A stretch of DNA of 64,000 bases from an uncultured Alistipes sp. (lineage in GTDB: Bacteria; Bacteroidota; Bacteroidia; Bacteroidales; Rikenellaceae). How positions within the stretch are numbered: the stretch's first letter is position 1; each line of letters begins with the position of its first letter. The stretch is from NCBI GenBank assembly GCA_937911745.1, contig CALDPX010000041.1, positions 141,720-205,719 on the forward strand, read 5' to 3'. A program made the position numbers and the translations under genes. Positions 8,683 to 17,043 of this stretch are shown one piece after another. Under the pieces are notes generated by a model. It made no database searches, was not told where the DNA came from, and saw only the letters and a program-made list of their open reading frames with translations.

Positions 8683-9705
8683 CTATTTTATCCCCGACTT
8701 TTTCAGAGCCTTAGTGTAGCGTGCAGCATAGCGGTTGTGCTCCGAGAGTGTTTTGGAGAAGTAGTGTGTGCCCGAAAAATCCTCTTTGGCGCAGAAATAG
8801 AGATAACTGTGGTCAGAGTAGTTCAGCACAGCATCTATTGCCGCAATGGAAGGTGTACAGATGGGTCCTGGGGTAAGCCCCTTGTTGAGGTATGTGTTGT
8901 AGGGCGATTTTACCTGAGTGTGTTTGTGTAGCACACGCTTAATCGTGAAATCTCCAACCGCATATTTGGCAGTTGGGCAAGCCTGCAAGGGCATACCGCG
9001 CCTAAGACGGTTGATATATACGCCTGCAATTTTGGGCATCTCGCCCACATTCTTGGTCTCCTCGTAGACTATCGAAGCAAGCGTTATGACCTCCATTTTG
9101 GAGAGTTTTGTGCGAGAGAGCCTCTTGGTGCGCTCTTCGTTCCAAAACCTCTTCCACTCCTTCGCCATACGGTCTGTGAGTGCTTCGGGCGAGATATTCC
9201 ACCACACTTCGTAGGTGTTGGGGATGAAGAGTCCGATGACCTCCTCTTGCGAGAGGTTGTATTTCTTGGCAGTCTCGTGGGCTGAAAGGTGCGCAAGGAG
9301 CGTGATGCTATCCGCCTCAATCTGTCCCGCAATACGACCTGCCAGATCTTGCAGGGTGCGAGTATTATTAAAGGTGAGTCTTACAGGCTTCTGAGCACCG
9401 CTACGCAACATATTCACAACATCCATTGGGCTTGCTCCTTTGGGCAGGAGGTAGTGTCCCGCCTTGGGGTTGCGGTCGAGTTTTTTGAGTTTGCCTACAA
9501 AGTCGATAATGCCGAGCCTTTCCACTCCTGCCTCATCGAGAATTTCCACTACCGAGCCGTAGGAAGAGCCCGTAGGAATATAAATATCGGTATCTTGCTC
9601 CACGCAAGGCTTGCCCGTCAACCATAGTGCGCCAAGTGCCAACACTATGCCAATCAGCACTATAAGCGAGATGCCGCCAAATGATTTACGATGTTTGTTT
9701 GCCAT
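8683..9705 (-). CDS. mltG: Endolytic murein transglycosylase MltG
   Basis: Cleaves nascent peptidoglycan strands at the inner membrane. The start MANKHRKSFGG (9705) is preferred over an upstream Met because the next ~20 residues are one membrane anchor (SLIVLIGIVLALGALWLTG). The YceG catalytic domain shows ITLASIVYEETKN (the Glu of the ASIVxxET motif kept), VYINRLRRGMPLQACPT, VKSPYNTYLNKGLTPGPICTPS and AIDAVLN. Length of about 340 residues is normal. It lies 58 nt upstream of the DAHP synthase gene on the same strand, so it may share transcripts with the aromatic operon, although the functions are unrelated. Confidence 0.92.
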   Translation of the reverse strand: MANKHRKSFGGISLIVLIGIVLALGALWLTGKPCVEQDTDIYIPTGSSYGSVVEILDEAGVERLGIIDFVGKLKKLDRNPKAGHYLLPKGASPMDVVNMLRSGAQKPVRLTFNNTRTLQDLAGRIAGQIEADSITLLAHLSAHETAKKYNLSQEEVIGLFIPNTYEVWWNISPEALTDRMAKEWKRFWNEERTKRLSRTKLSKMEVITLASIVYEETKNVGEMPKIAGVYINRLRRGMPLQACPTAKYAVGDFTIKRVLHKHTQVKSPYNTYLNKGLTPGPICTPSIAAIDAVLNYSDHSYLYFCAKEDFSGTHYFSKTLSEHNRYAARYTKALKKSGIK

Positions 9706-9720
9706 AAAGTTCAAAATTTT

Positions 9721-9750
9721 TTGCAAAAATAAGAAAAAATTGTACATTTG
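9721..9750 (+). promoter_or_regulatory. Promoter of the SRP RNA gene
   Basis: TTG at 9721-9723 and TACATTTG at 9743-9750, spaced 19 nt, end 6 nt before the predicted 5' end of the SRP RNA at 9757. Confidence 0.7.
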
Positions 9751-9756
9751 CACCTC

Positions 9757-9859
9757 GGGTAAGTCTTATACGACCAGCTCCTGCTGAATCCCCCAGGCTT
9801 GGAAGAGAGCAAGGGTAGGTGGTTGTAGCGGTGCGATATAAGTAGCTTACCCTTTTTTT
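9757..9859 (+). ncRNA. ffs: Small bacterial SRP RNA (4.5S) with terminator
   Basis: The conserved apical domain is clear: CAGGCTTGGAAGAGAGCA matches the family pattern CAGGyyyGGAAGnnAGCA that binds Ffh. The ends pair (GGGTAAG at 9757-9763 with CTTACCC at 9846-9852), giving a ~96-nt hairpin RNA without an Alu domain, followed by seven T residues. The consensus promoter lies immediately upstream. It acts with Ffh in co-translational targeting of membrane proteins. Confidence 0.93.
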
Positions 9860-9862
9860 ATT

Positions 9863-9980
9863 TAGTTGTTTTGGCACTCTTTTCGGTATTTTTTGTAAGT
9901 TCCCTCAGTTACATAGTCCCGCTATGCTCCTTCGGGCAACTTTCAAAAAATCCGCGAAAATTTTTGCCAAAACAATCAAA
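9863..9980. repeat. Long imperfect hairpin element (copy A)
   Basis: About 42-nt arms (AGTTGTTTTGGCAC... against ...TTGCCAAAACAATC) fold back with a few mismatches around an inner hairpin CATAG-TCCCG-CTATG. The apex has CCTCAGTTACATAG and CTCCTTCGGG, resembling copies B (26533-26660) and C (39597-39722). It lies between the SRP RNA and the Sua5-like gene. Confidence 0.6.
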
Positions 9981-10017
9981 ATAAGAGTAATTCTATTGAC
10001 TATAAGTACTTTCGCAT

Positions 10018-10626
10018 ATGTCACAAACGGTTAAAATCTACCCACAAAACCCCTCGGAGCGCGAAATAGCCAAAGTTGTAAAGGTGCTCGAAAATGACGG
10101 TGTTATAATCTACCCAACCGATGGCGTATATGCTTTTGGTGCCCTGTTGAAGAGCACTAAGGCAGTAGAAAAGTTGCGTTTGCTCAGTGGGCGTGACGAA
10201 AAACTGCTCACCATAGTCTGCTCCGACATCTCTATGGTCGATAAGTTTGCCCGTATCGACAATGCGCAATTCAAAACCCTCAAACGCAATACTCCCGGTG
10301 CTTTTACGTTTATCTTGGAGCCGTCGAGCAAAGTGCCCGACAAGGCTCTCTCGGGGCGCAAGACGGTGGGTGTGAGGATTCCCGACAATCAGATTCCTCT
10401 GGCTATTATCGAGCATTTGGGCTTTCCGCTGGCTACCGCCTCGGTAAAGGATGATGACGAGGTTGTGGAGTACACCACAGATCCCGAACTCATTGCCGAA
10501 AGGTATATGCAGAGTGTGGATTTGGTAATAGATGGCGGCTACGGTTCGCTTGTTCCCACAACTCTTGTGGATCTTACGGGCGATGAACCCGAGGTCTTGC
10601 GCGAGGGAGGAGGAGAACTAAAATAA
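10018..10626 (+). CDS. YrdC/Sua5/YciO-family protein, probable threonylcarbamoyl-AMP synthase
   Basis: The family makes threonylcarbamoyl-AMP from Thr, bicarbonate and ATP for the t6A tRNA modification. The start of the fold shows VIIYPTDGVYAFG (usual form YPTDTVYGLG), then KAVEKLRLLSGRDEKLLT, a GAFTFIL segment, VGVRIPDN, PLATASVK and DLVIDGG...PTTLVDLTGDEPEVLREGG. At 202 residues it is a single YrdC domain without the Sua5 extension, and the altered entry motif and overall look are closer to YciO. A TAnnTTTG-like box (TACTTTCG, 10007-10014) lies only 3 nt before the ATG. Confidence 0.8.
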   Translation: MSQTVKIYPQNPSEREIAKVVKVLENDGVIIYPTDGVYAFGALLKSTKAVEKLRLLSGRDEKLLTIVCSDISMVDKFARIDNAQFKTLKRNTPGAFTFILEPSSKVPDKALSGRKTVGVRIPDNQIPLAIIEHLGFPLATASVKDDDEVVEYTTDPELIAERYMQSVDLVIDGGYGSLVPTTLVDLTGDEPEVLREGGGELK

Positions 10627-10672
10627 TTCAAAATAAAGAGTTCCTTAGTAGACAATAAAAAAGCATAAAGAT

Positions 10673-11230
10673 ATGAACGAAAGCAGAAAAAATTTTTGGT
10701 TTGAGGCGCTCAAAGGTGGCACCTTGGTTGGACTTGTAACGGTCGCTTTTTCGATAGTGTTGCAGTTTATGGGCGAAAAGACAACGCTTGTATCTATTAT
10801 CAACTTTGCTTCGACCGTTGTGACCATCCTCTTGGTGTATGGTCTGATGCGCAAATTTGCCACTCAGCATAGTGCTGCCGAGGGCTTTACCTATGGTAGA
10901 GGTGTGGGCTTTGTGGTTGCTATGATGCTTTTTGTGGGTGTCATTAGCGGTGTCTATTCGGCTGTTATGGCAAACTTCTTCATCCGCGAGGAGGTGCTGG
11001 CAAGTGTAGATATGGTTATGGCGGATATGCAGGACTTACTCCCTGCCGAGGAGTTCGATAGCACCTATCAGATGATGCGAGCATCGGTTGTAAATCCTTT
11101 GCTGCTGACCGTCTCTTCGGTGTTGAGTAACGCATTCTTTGGTCTGCTTATGGGCTTGTGCCTCTCACTGCTGACCCGCCGCCAGCCCGATATTTTTGCC
11201 CCCGAGCAGAACAACAACGAAAACCAATAG
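10673..11230 (+). CDS. DUF4199 membrane protein
   Basis: A 185-residue integral membrane protein with four hydrophobic segments: two near the N-terminus (GGTLVGLVTVAFSIVLQF; IINFASTVVTILLVYGL), one after the YGRGVGFVVAMM motif and one near the C-terminus (SNAFFGLLMGLCLSLLT). The arrangement and the F-x-YGxG-x-G motif match DUF4199, a family of unknown function common in Bacteroidota. It is 8 nt upstream of the glycosyltransferase gene, a pairing that suggests a shared envelope role, but no function is known. Confidence 0.75.
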   Translation: MNESRKNFWFEALKGGTLVGLVTVAFSIVLQFMGEKTTLVSIINFASTVVTILLVYGLMRKFATQHSAAEGFTYGRGVGFVVAMMLFVGVISGVYSAVMANFFIREEVLASVDMVMADMQDLLPAEEFDSTYQMMRASVVNPLLLTVSSVLSNAFFGLLMGLCLSLLTRRQPDIFAPEQNNNENQ

Positions 11231-11238
11231 TAGAGTCT

Positions 11239-12186
11239 ATGGATATTAGTGTAGTAATACCTCTGCTGAACGAGGAGGAGTCGCTGGGCGAACTCTACTC
11301 GTGGATTGTGAGAGTGATGGAGAAGGAGGGCTACTCCTTCGAGTTGCTTTTTATTGATGACGGCAGCACCGACTCTTCGTGGAGCGTTGTGGAACGTCTT
11401 GCCGAGAGCGACCAAAGGGTTAAGGCTGTACGATTTCGCACCAACTACGGCAAGAGTGCGGCTCTCTACTGTGGCTTCGAGCGTGCCGAAGGCGATGTGG
11501 TAATAACTATGGATGCAGACTTGCAGGACTCGCCTGACGAGATACCCGCACTCTACAAGATGATAGTGGAGGAGGGCTATGATATGGTCTCGGGCTGGAA
11601 ACGCACACGCCACGACCCCAAAGCCAAAACCCTGCCGAGTAAATTCTTCAACGCAACCTGCCGCTGGGCTTCGGGCATAAAACTGCACGACTTCAACTGC
11701 GGACTGAAAGCCTACCGCCAAAAGGTTGTCAAGAGTATCGAGGTTTATGGCGAGATGCACCGCTATATTCCCATTCTTGCCAAGAGGGCGGGCTTTGGAC
11801 ATATTGGCGAGAAGGAAGTGAGGCACTATCCCCGCAAGTTTGGTGTGTCGAAGTATGGCTGGGAGAGGCTCCTCAAAGGCTATCTCGACCTTATTACCGT
11901 TATGTTCGTGTCGAAGTATGGTCGCTCGCCGATGTACTTCTTCGGCGGTGCCGGAACGCTGATGTTCCTTGTGGGCTTTGTTTCGGTGGTGTGGATTATC
12001 GTGCAGAAATTCACGCTTGGTAACCCGCTTACCAACCAACCGCTCTTCTACCTCAGCCTTGTGGCTATATTGCTGGGTGTGGTACTCTTTTTGGCGGGCT
12101 TCCTGGGAGAACTCATCAATCGCAACGCTCCCGAGCGCAACCACTACTTTATCGACGAGGAGATTGCACCGAAAGATAGAGTATAG
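11239..12186 (+). CDS. Family 2 glycosyltransferase, polyprenyl-phosphate sugar type
   Basis: The start is ATG 11239 (MDISVVIPLLNEEES); a longer frame reaching into the previous gene is ignored. A GT-A domain shows LFIDDGSTDSS, VVITMDADLQDSP (DxD metal site) and GLKAYR. Two C-terminal membrane helices (FGGAGTLMFLVGFVSVVWIIV; SLVAILLGVVLFLAGFLGEL) place it with DPM1/ArnC-like enzymes that load a sugar onto a polyprenyl phosphate at the cytoplasmic membrane. The sugar cannot be told. Follows the DUF4199 gene by 8 nt. Confidence 0.85.
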   Translation: MDISVVIPLLNEEESLGELYSWIVRVMEKEGYSFELLFIDDGSTDSSWSVVERLAESDQRVKAVRFRTNYGKSAALYCGFERAEGDVVITMDADLQDSPDEIPALYKMIVEEGYDMVSGWKRTRHDPKAKTLPSKFFNATCRWASGIKLHDFNCGLKAYRQKVVKSIEVYGEMHRYIPILAKRAGFGHIGEKEVRHYPRKFGVSKYGWERLLKGYLDLITVMFVSKYGRSPMYFFGGAGTLMFLVGFVSVVWIIVQKFTLGNPLTNQPLFYLSLVAILLGVVLFLAGFLGELINRNAPERNHYFIDEEIAPKDRV

Positions 12187-12216
12187 TTTTTCTAACCGAC
12201 TTTAATTATACAAAAA

Positions 12217-12651
12217 ATGTTACAGAGGATACAAACCGTTTATTTGCTGATAGTTGCGGGACTGATGACCGCACTTTGCTTTACCCCTATGGCTTCCTAT
12301 GCTGCCGATGGCGCAGAGGGCGTATTTGTGGCTTTTGATTTTTGGTGGATTGGGGCACTCTTCGCACTTGCTGCACTGCTTGCTTTTGTTGTGGTGTGGC
12401 TCTATAAGAATAGGATGTTGCAGGTGCGACTGCTCTGTGCCGAGATGGTACTGCTTGTGGGTGCTCAGATTTTCTCGCTGTGGTACGCCATCGGCTTTAC
12501 GAATAATGTGAAGGCGATGGGCGATATCGTGATGACGAGCATCAAAACCCCCACCTTCTTCCCCGTTGTGTGCCTCATCTTCGTGTGGCTCGCCATCCGC
12601 GGCATCCTCAAAGACGAACGCCTCGTGCGCTCCCTCGACCGCATCCGCTAA
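12217..12651 (+). CDS. DUF4293 membrane protein
   Basis: 144 residues beginning MLQRIQTVYLL, the hallmark start of DUF4293, with four predicted helices. Its function is unknown in the phylum. It lies 30 nt after the glycosyltransferase and is probably last in that operon, since a strong bidirectional terminator follows. Confidence 0.8.
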   Translation: MLQRIQTVYLLIVAGLMTALCFTPMASYAADGAEGVFVAFDFWWIGALFALAALLAFVVVWLYKNRMLQVRLLCAEMVLLVGAQIFSLWYAIGFTNNVKAMGDIVMTSIKTPTFFPVVCLIFVWLAIRGILKDERLVRSLDRIR

Positions 12652-12680
12652 TTTGTTGAAAAAAGCGAAATAACTTTACT

Positions 12681-12718
12681 AAAACTCTCGGGTAACGGTT
12701 TGCTTACCCGAGAGTTTT
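12681..12718. terminator. Bidirectional terminator between convergent genes
   Basis: A perfect 15-bp stem AAAACTCTCGGGTAA / TTACCCGAGAGTTTT with an 8-nt loop has A- and T-runs at the ends, so it can end transcripts from both sides. Confidence 0.88.
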
Positions 12719-12775
12719 TAGTGGAAGAAAGGTGAGAACTGTGAGGTGTGAGAGAAATAGCAGAGTTGATAACCT

Positions 12776-14257
12776 CTATAAATCTTTCAATCCGCGGTAG
12801 CGTTGGATGAACTCCTCTTCGTGGGGTGCGAGGCGGTGGAAGGTGGTATCGATGTGGTAGTAAGAGCCCTTGAAGCAGACAAGGGCTACTCCACAAAGGA
12901 AACTATATGCCTCGTCATAGATAAAGTTGGTGAGTTTTTGTCCCGAAGTGGATAAATATCCATATTTATCCTCCTTACGAGCCACCACAAAGCCCTCCGA
13001 CACGCAACCCATCCAGTCGCAAGCCACCGAGGAGAGTTGTCTGCCGCAAGAGTCGTAGAGGTGCCATTTGCCATTACTGTCGGCGGCAGTTACAATACCC
13101 TCTTTGTGGTGCCAATCAAGGTCCTCCCACACATCATTCATAATCATCCGTCCTTCGGTATCCATCATTCCATAGCCGCGAGGCGTTTTGACGACTGCCC
13201 TGTTGGATAAGAACTCGTCGGCATAGAGCAGAATACGTTGTAGTGGCAGCCTGTTGCCATTGGTGTGGGCATAGCCCCAGAGTCTGCCTATGCGATAGCG
13301 AACCATTTGGTTGCCTGCGGGTAACACCTCTTCGCAGGTATCAAAATCTACCATCGGCAGAGGCTCAATATCTTGGCTGACTAAGAAATCGTAGGCGGTG
13401 GGTTGTGTGGTGCAGCCCGAGAGTAGTCCCGTAAGCAGCGGTAGAGGTCTGAAAGGCTCTACTGCAATCTCCTCCAATATCCCCGCAAGTTCTGCCGAGG
13501 AGCCTTTGTGTTGTAGGCTTTCTACAATCTTTACAATAGGACGTATGGCATAGTGTTCGCCAGTGGCAAGGATTGCTCTGAGTCGTCGTTGGTTCTCGGC
13601 AATGGTTTTACTACTTTGGGCGAGCAACTTATAGGCGTCTGTCTGACATCCCGCAATGTAGAGCAACAGAGCAACCCTGCATAGTTGATGTATCGCACTA
13701 CCATTGGTTGGAGTGATGGGATAGTCGGAGAGTTTTAGGTGACACTCCTTGTCAAAACCGACACTCTTGCGCGTGAAGAGGAGTTTATCCCAACCCTCCT
13801 GCAAAATTTGCTGTGCTACGAATGCCACACTCTCCAATGCTCGCCTAAGCCGTGGACGATGTTTGGTGGAGCAGTTTTGGCGCACGAACTCCTCCACAGA
13901 CACACTGTGACGTTGGAGAAGGGCCGGTAGAGAGTGAGGAGTACCCTCGTTATCGAAAACCACCACTGCCGAACGAAAATAGTGCGCCTCGACAAGAAGA
14001 GAGGAGTGTTGTGTAGTATGGCATTTTGCCACCATCTCTCGTTCTGATATGTCGAACGAGCCGCCGAGAGGCAGGGTCAATCTCCACTGCTCCCCACCAC
14101 CCCAAAACGCGAAATGAATCAATTCTTTATCGATGGTGTAGTTGTGTTCGATGGGTGTTAGCGGGTGGAACTCTTGGGCGAGTTTGTGATTTTGTTGCTG
14201 AGGGTGTGAGAGAGCCTCTATTAACGCATTAATACTCCACGTAAAGTGTTTTGCCAT
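12776..14257 (-). CDS. Predicted pseudokinase with C-terminal WG repeats
   Basis: 493 residues. The last ~160 contain WG-type beta repeats (RLWGYAHTNGNRLPL; RGYGMMDTEGRMI; GKWHLYDSCGRQL; DKYGYLSTSGQKL). Residues ~40-260 can be laid over the kinase of the same operon: a hinge-like YFRSAVVVFDNEG, then ALESVAFVAQQILQEGW where the kinase has TFVNLASKLLDEEW, but the HGD catalytic loop is replaced by DKLLFTRKS and the DFG-type motif by SDYPI. I therefore read it as a dead kinase fused to WG repeats; this fold call is inference. It starts 4 nt after the VWA gene, so the three proteins should be made together. The WG repeats may form the recognition arm. Confidence 0.6.
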   Translation of the reverse strand: MAKHFTWSINALIEALSHPQQQNHKLAQEFHPLTPIEHNYTIDKELIHFAFWGGGEQWRLTLPLGGSFDISEREMVAKCHTTQHSSLLVEAHYFRSAVVVFDNEGTPHSLPALLQRHSVSVEEFVRQNCSTKHRPRLRRALESVAFVAQQILQEGWDKLLFTRKSVGFDKECHLKLSDYPITPTNGSAIHQLCRVALLLYIAGCQTDAYKLLAQSSKTIAENQRRLRAILATGEHYAIRPIVKIVESLQHKGSSAELAGILEEIAVEPFRPLPLLTGLLSGCTTQPTAYDFLVSQDIEPLPMVDFDTCEEVLPAGNQMVRYRIGRLWGYAHTNGNRLPLQRILLYADEFLSNRAVVKTPRGYGMMDTEGRMIMNDVWEDLDWHHKEGIVTAADSNGKWHLYDSCGRQLSSVACDWMGCVSEGFVVARKEDKYGYLSTSGQKLTNFIYDEAYSFLCGVALVCFKGSYYHIDTTFHRLAPHEEEFIQRYRGLKDL

Positions 14258-14261
14258 ACTG

Positions 14262-15107
14262 CTAAATCATTTGGTTGATACTAAGAGAACCAATAGCGAG
14301 TAATCCAACAAGGTCGTCCAATGTTGCATTGTAGCATACCGCCCTGAAAGGAGGCTCTTCGCCTCTCAACTCTCTCAATGTGGCATTGTAGAGAGAGGGT
14401 AGAGTGCTGGCGGTATCGTATAGCAATCGTGAGTGGCGGTTTATGGGCAGTGTGGTTGTTTCGGTAGGGAAACGAAGTGACTCTGTGGTCGTATCATACT
14501 GAGAGGCAAGATGAATGTTCATCAACAAAGTGTTTCCATCGTTGGTGGCTGTGCTCGTGATTCGCTCTGCTAACCTTCGAATCTTCTCATCGCTTGCATC
14601 AGTAGCCTCCCCATCGGTAATGTTTATGACTATGGGCGGGAAACTATCGGGGTGTTTTCTGCACCACGAAGCAACCAAGCGCTGAGCCTTTGCCAATGCC
14701 TCTCCCATGGGCGTTTGTCCGTTTGCCTGGGGAGTAATCCATTGTCTTATTTGTGCAAATGTCTCTATCTGCTTACCCGAAGGCAGCGTATGTCGTGTGA
14801 TTTTTGTGTAGGAATTGACATCCATGGCATCAATATCCACTATGGATTTGTATCCACCTCCAAGAGGAGTGTTGATGCCCCCTTCGCCATATCCTATGAT
14901 GGCAATGTCGAAATAGTTGCTGACGTAGCGTTCGCGTCGCGAGCGATGGATAATTTCCTCAATGAGTGTATTTACCGACTCGGCAAGTGCTTCGGCTTTG
15001 CTTGTGGTGCGCCCTTGGAAAAACAACTCCTCTGCCATTGAACCCGACTGGTCGAGGAGTATTACAAAAGCGGCTTTGTGCAGTCTTGTAATTTGTGCGC
15101 TATACAT
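14262..15107 (-). CDS. VWA-domain protein with intact MIDAS (TerY-like)
   Basis: 281 residues, almost all one von Willebrand A domain with a complete metal site: DQSGSM (residues 19-24), a Thr in GQTPMGEAL, and NITDGEATD. There is no signal peptide or membrane segment, so it is cytoplasmic. It resembles TerY-like VWA proteins, which in other bacteria are encoded with a kinase and a PP2C phosphatase. Its start lies 46 nt inside the kinase gene in another frame and its stop is 4 nt before the WG gene. A scaffold role linking kinase and pseudokinase is inferred from context. Confidence 0.8.
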   Translation of the reverse strand: MYSAQITRLHKAAFVILLDQSGSMAEELFFQGRTTSKAEALAESVNTLIEEIIHRSRRERYVSNYFDIAIIGYGEGGINTPLGGGYKSIVDIDAMDVNSYTKITRHTLPSGKQIETFAQIRQWITPQANGQTPMGEALAKAQRLVASWCRKHPDSFPPIVINITDGEATDASDEKIRRLAERITSTATNDGNTLLMNIHLASQYDTTTESLRFPTETTTLPINRHSRLLYDTASTLPSLYNATLRELRGEEPPFRAVCYNATLDDLVGLLAIGSLSINQMI

Positions 15108-15931
15108 TCCAGTTGTTCTTTTATGTTGTTGATAATGTAGGTTTCCGAGTAAAGACTATTGTGAAGTTCTGTCAAGGAACTATTTGGAGCCATCAGTTGT
15201 TCAATGTGCTCCTTGTTTCCGAGGGCAGGCATCGCCACCGCGCATTCACCTGCGAATAACGTGGGGTTGGCTATGAGTGCGGCAAGCGACACAATCATGA
15301 GCGCTACGCCGTAGTCATCAATATGGCGATTGTAATTGTCTTTGCGAGAGGGGTGTGTCCAATTGGGTGTTCCGCATTCGCCCGAGGATGGAAGGGTTGG
15401 GGCGTAGAGTGCGTCACAATCCACCAAAATCATCTTCCCGTCGGGACGAACAATAATGTTCTCGGTTTTTATGTCGCCATGTCGCCACTCTTCATCCAAT
15501 AGTTTGGAGGCTAAATTGACGAAAGTAGTAAGTAGTCTTTGGAGCTGTCGTGGGTTGTTGTCGTGTAGTGCTTTTCGGATATGCCAATCGAGCGTACGCC
15601 CCTCCTCCCAAGGGTAAAGAGCCACATCTACAATCCCTTTGTCGGTCCACATCTCGCCATGGTAGTAGTCGGGATGTATGATGATGCCCGAAGTGTCGTG
15701 TGTGCGTAAAAATGCGCTACGCTCGGCACGGTCCGCCCGAGTGTTATGGTAACATTTTAGGGCATAGTTTCTGCCCATATGATTGACGATAAAGACGGCA
15801 CTTTCGCGCCCTGCCGTAAAAATCATATTCCCACGAGAGTCATATTGCGGTTCGATATCTCTCAGTGTGGCGAATGCATCATCTCCCATAGAAAGTGAGG
15901 AGATGATATCAATTAATAGTAACCTAACCAT
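15062..15931 (-). CDS. Ser/Thr-type protein kinase, atypical (HGD / DCD motifs)
   Basis: 289 residues of kinase fold: a glycine-poor loop FTAGRESAVFIV, ATP-binding Lys in YALKCY (residue 59), hinge YPWEEG, catalytic loop WRHGDIKTENIIV (HGD at 151-153, Asn 158) and DCD (171-173) in place of DFG. All catalytic residues are kept, so it is probably active. Cytoplasmic, no membrane segment. The start at 15931 is backed by AGGAGGA six bases upstream, a rare strong Shine-Dalgarno for this phylum. First gene of the kinase-VWA-WG operon; overlaps the VWA gene by 46 nt. Confidence 0.82.
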   Translation of the reverse strand: MVRLLLIDIISSLSMGDDAFATLRDIEPQYDSRGNMIFTAGRESAVFIVNHMGRNYALKCYHNTRADRAERSAFLRTHDTSGIIIHPDYYHGEMWTDKGIVDVALYPWEEGRTLDWHIRKALHDNNPRQLQRLLTTFVNLASKLLDEEWRHGDIKTENIIVRPDGKMILVDCDALYAPTLPSSGECGTPNWTHPSRKDNYNRHIDDYGVALMIVSLAALIANPTLFAGECAVAMPALGNKEHIEQLMAPNSSLTELHNSLYSETYIINNIKEQLECIAHKLQDCTKPLL

Positions 15932-15936
15932 AAAAA

Positions 15937-15943
15937 TCCTCCT
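15937..15943 (-). promoter_or_regulatory. Strong Shine-Dalgarno before the kinase gene
   Basis: AGGAGGA on the minus strand, five T residues before the ATG. Other genes in the window lack such a site, so it both fixes the start and hints at foreign origin. Confidence 0.7.
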
Positions 15944-15989
15944 AAATGGGGTTAAATTTTGAGTTGGTGTGCGAAGTTAGCAATAATTT

Positions 15990-16010
15990 CAAATATAATA
16001 CTTATATTTG
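15990..16010. promoter_or_regulatory. Divergent -7 elements for the kinase operon and nadC
   Basis: TATATTTG occurs on the minus strand (15997 to 15990) and on the plus strand (16003-16010), only 5 nt apart. The -33 parts are weak on both sides. Confidence 0.5.
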
Positions 16011-16088
16011 CGGGTTAAATTAGGTGTAAATTGCAACGCTTCCATTTGGGGCGTTTGAGAATAATAAACGATTTTAATTTTTTAACAG

Positions 16089-16943
16089 ATGAAGACGGAA
16101 TATATATCTTTTGTTCAAGAACTCATAGAACTTGCTATTCGGGAAGATATTGGCGATGGCGACCACACAAGTCTTTCGACCATTCCTGCCGATGCACGCG
16201 GCAAGATGAAACTCCTCATCAAACAGGAGGGTATCTTGGCAGGCGTTGAGGTTGCCGTTGAGGTATTCCGCAGGCTCGATGAGTCGATAGAGATAGAGAT
16301 TCTCAAAGCCGATGGCGATAGGGTGAAGGTGGGAGATGTGGCGTTCTATGTTGAAGGACGCATCCAGACACTGCTTCAAGCCGAGCGCATTGTGCTGAAC
16401 ATTATGCAGCGTATGAGTGGCGTGGCTACTCAGACGGCTGTCTATGCAAAGGTTTTGGAGGGCACCAAATGCAAGGTACTCGATACTCGCAAGACCACAC
16501 CGGGTATGAGGGTACTCGATAAGATGGCTGTGAAGATTGGCGGCGGCGAGAACCACCGCATCGGTCTTTTCGATATGGTGCTCTTGAAGGACAACCATAT
16601 CGACTTTGCGGGCGGAATTATTCCCGCAATCACCTCGGTTAGGAAGTATCTTGCCGAAAAGGGCAAAAACATCCCCGTAGAGTGCGAGGTGCGCTCGCTC
16701 AAAGATATCGACCTTGTCTTTGAGGCGGGAGGTGTAGATAGGATTATGTTCGACAACTTCACTCCCGAACAGACCAAATTGGCTGTGGAGAAGGTGGCAG
16801 GCAGATGTAGTACCGAGTCGTCGGGCGGCATTACGCTCGAAACGATGAGGGCTTATGCCGAGGCGGGTGTGGACTACATCTCGGTAGGCGCACTCACACA
16901 CCAAATCAAGAGCCTCGATATGAGCCTCAAAGCGTGTAAGTAA
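16089..16943 (+). CDS. nadC: Nicotinate-nucleotide pyrophosphorylase (carboxylating)
   Basis: Forms nicotinate mononucleotide from quinolinate and PRPP in de novo NAD synthesis. Family motifs in order: REDIGDGDHTS, GILAGVEVA, EGRIQTLLQAERIVLNIMQRMSG, the catalytic strand LDTRKTTPGMRVLDKMAVKIGGGENHR, LLKDNHI, ECEVRSL, DRIMFDNF, ESSGGI and DYISVGALTH. The length of 284 residues is normal. nadA and nadB are not in the window. It has its own -7 box (TATATTTG at 16003-16010) and a ~75-nt leader in which I see no known riboswitch. Confidence 0.95.
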   Translation: MKTEYISFVQELIELAIREDIGDGDHTSLSTIPADARGKMKLLIKQEGILAGVEVAVEVFRRLDESIEIEILKADGDRVKVGDVAFYVEGRIQTLLQAERIVLNIMQRMSGVATQTAVYAKVLEGTKCKVLDTRKTTPGMRVLDKMAVKIGGGENHRIGLFDMVLLKDNHIDFAGGIIPAITSVRKYLAEKGKNIPVECEVRSLKDIDLVFEAGGVDRIMFDNFTPEQTKLAVEKVAGRCSTESSGGITLETMRAYAEAGVDYISVGALTHQIKSLDMSLKACK

Positions 16944-16988
16944 TCATTTGTAGGTATCACGCAGCAAAAAAATACAATTATTGCGGTA

Positions 16989-17019
16989 TTGCGCCGCCGA
17001 CTACTAACCCATATTTTTG
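16989..17019 (+). promoter_or_regulatory. Promoter of the dipeptidyl peptidase gene
   Basis: TTG at 16989-16991 and TATTTTTG at 17012-17019 are spaced 20 nt. The predicted start near 17026 leaves only ~18 nt before ATG 17044. Confidence 0.6.
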
Positions 17020-17043
17020 CAACCGAAAATGAAAGTGAACTAT

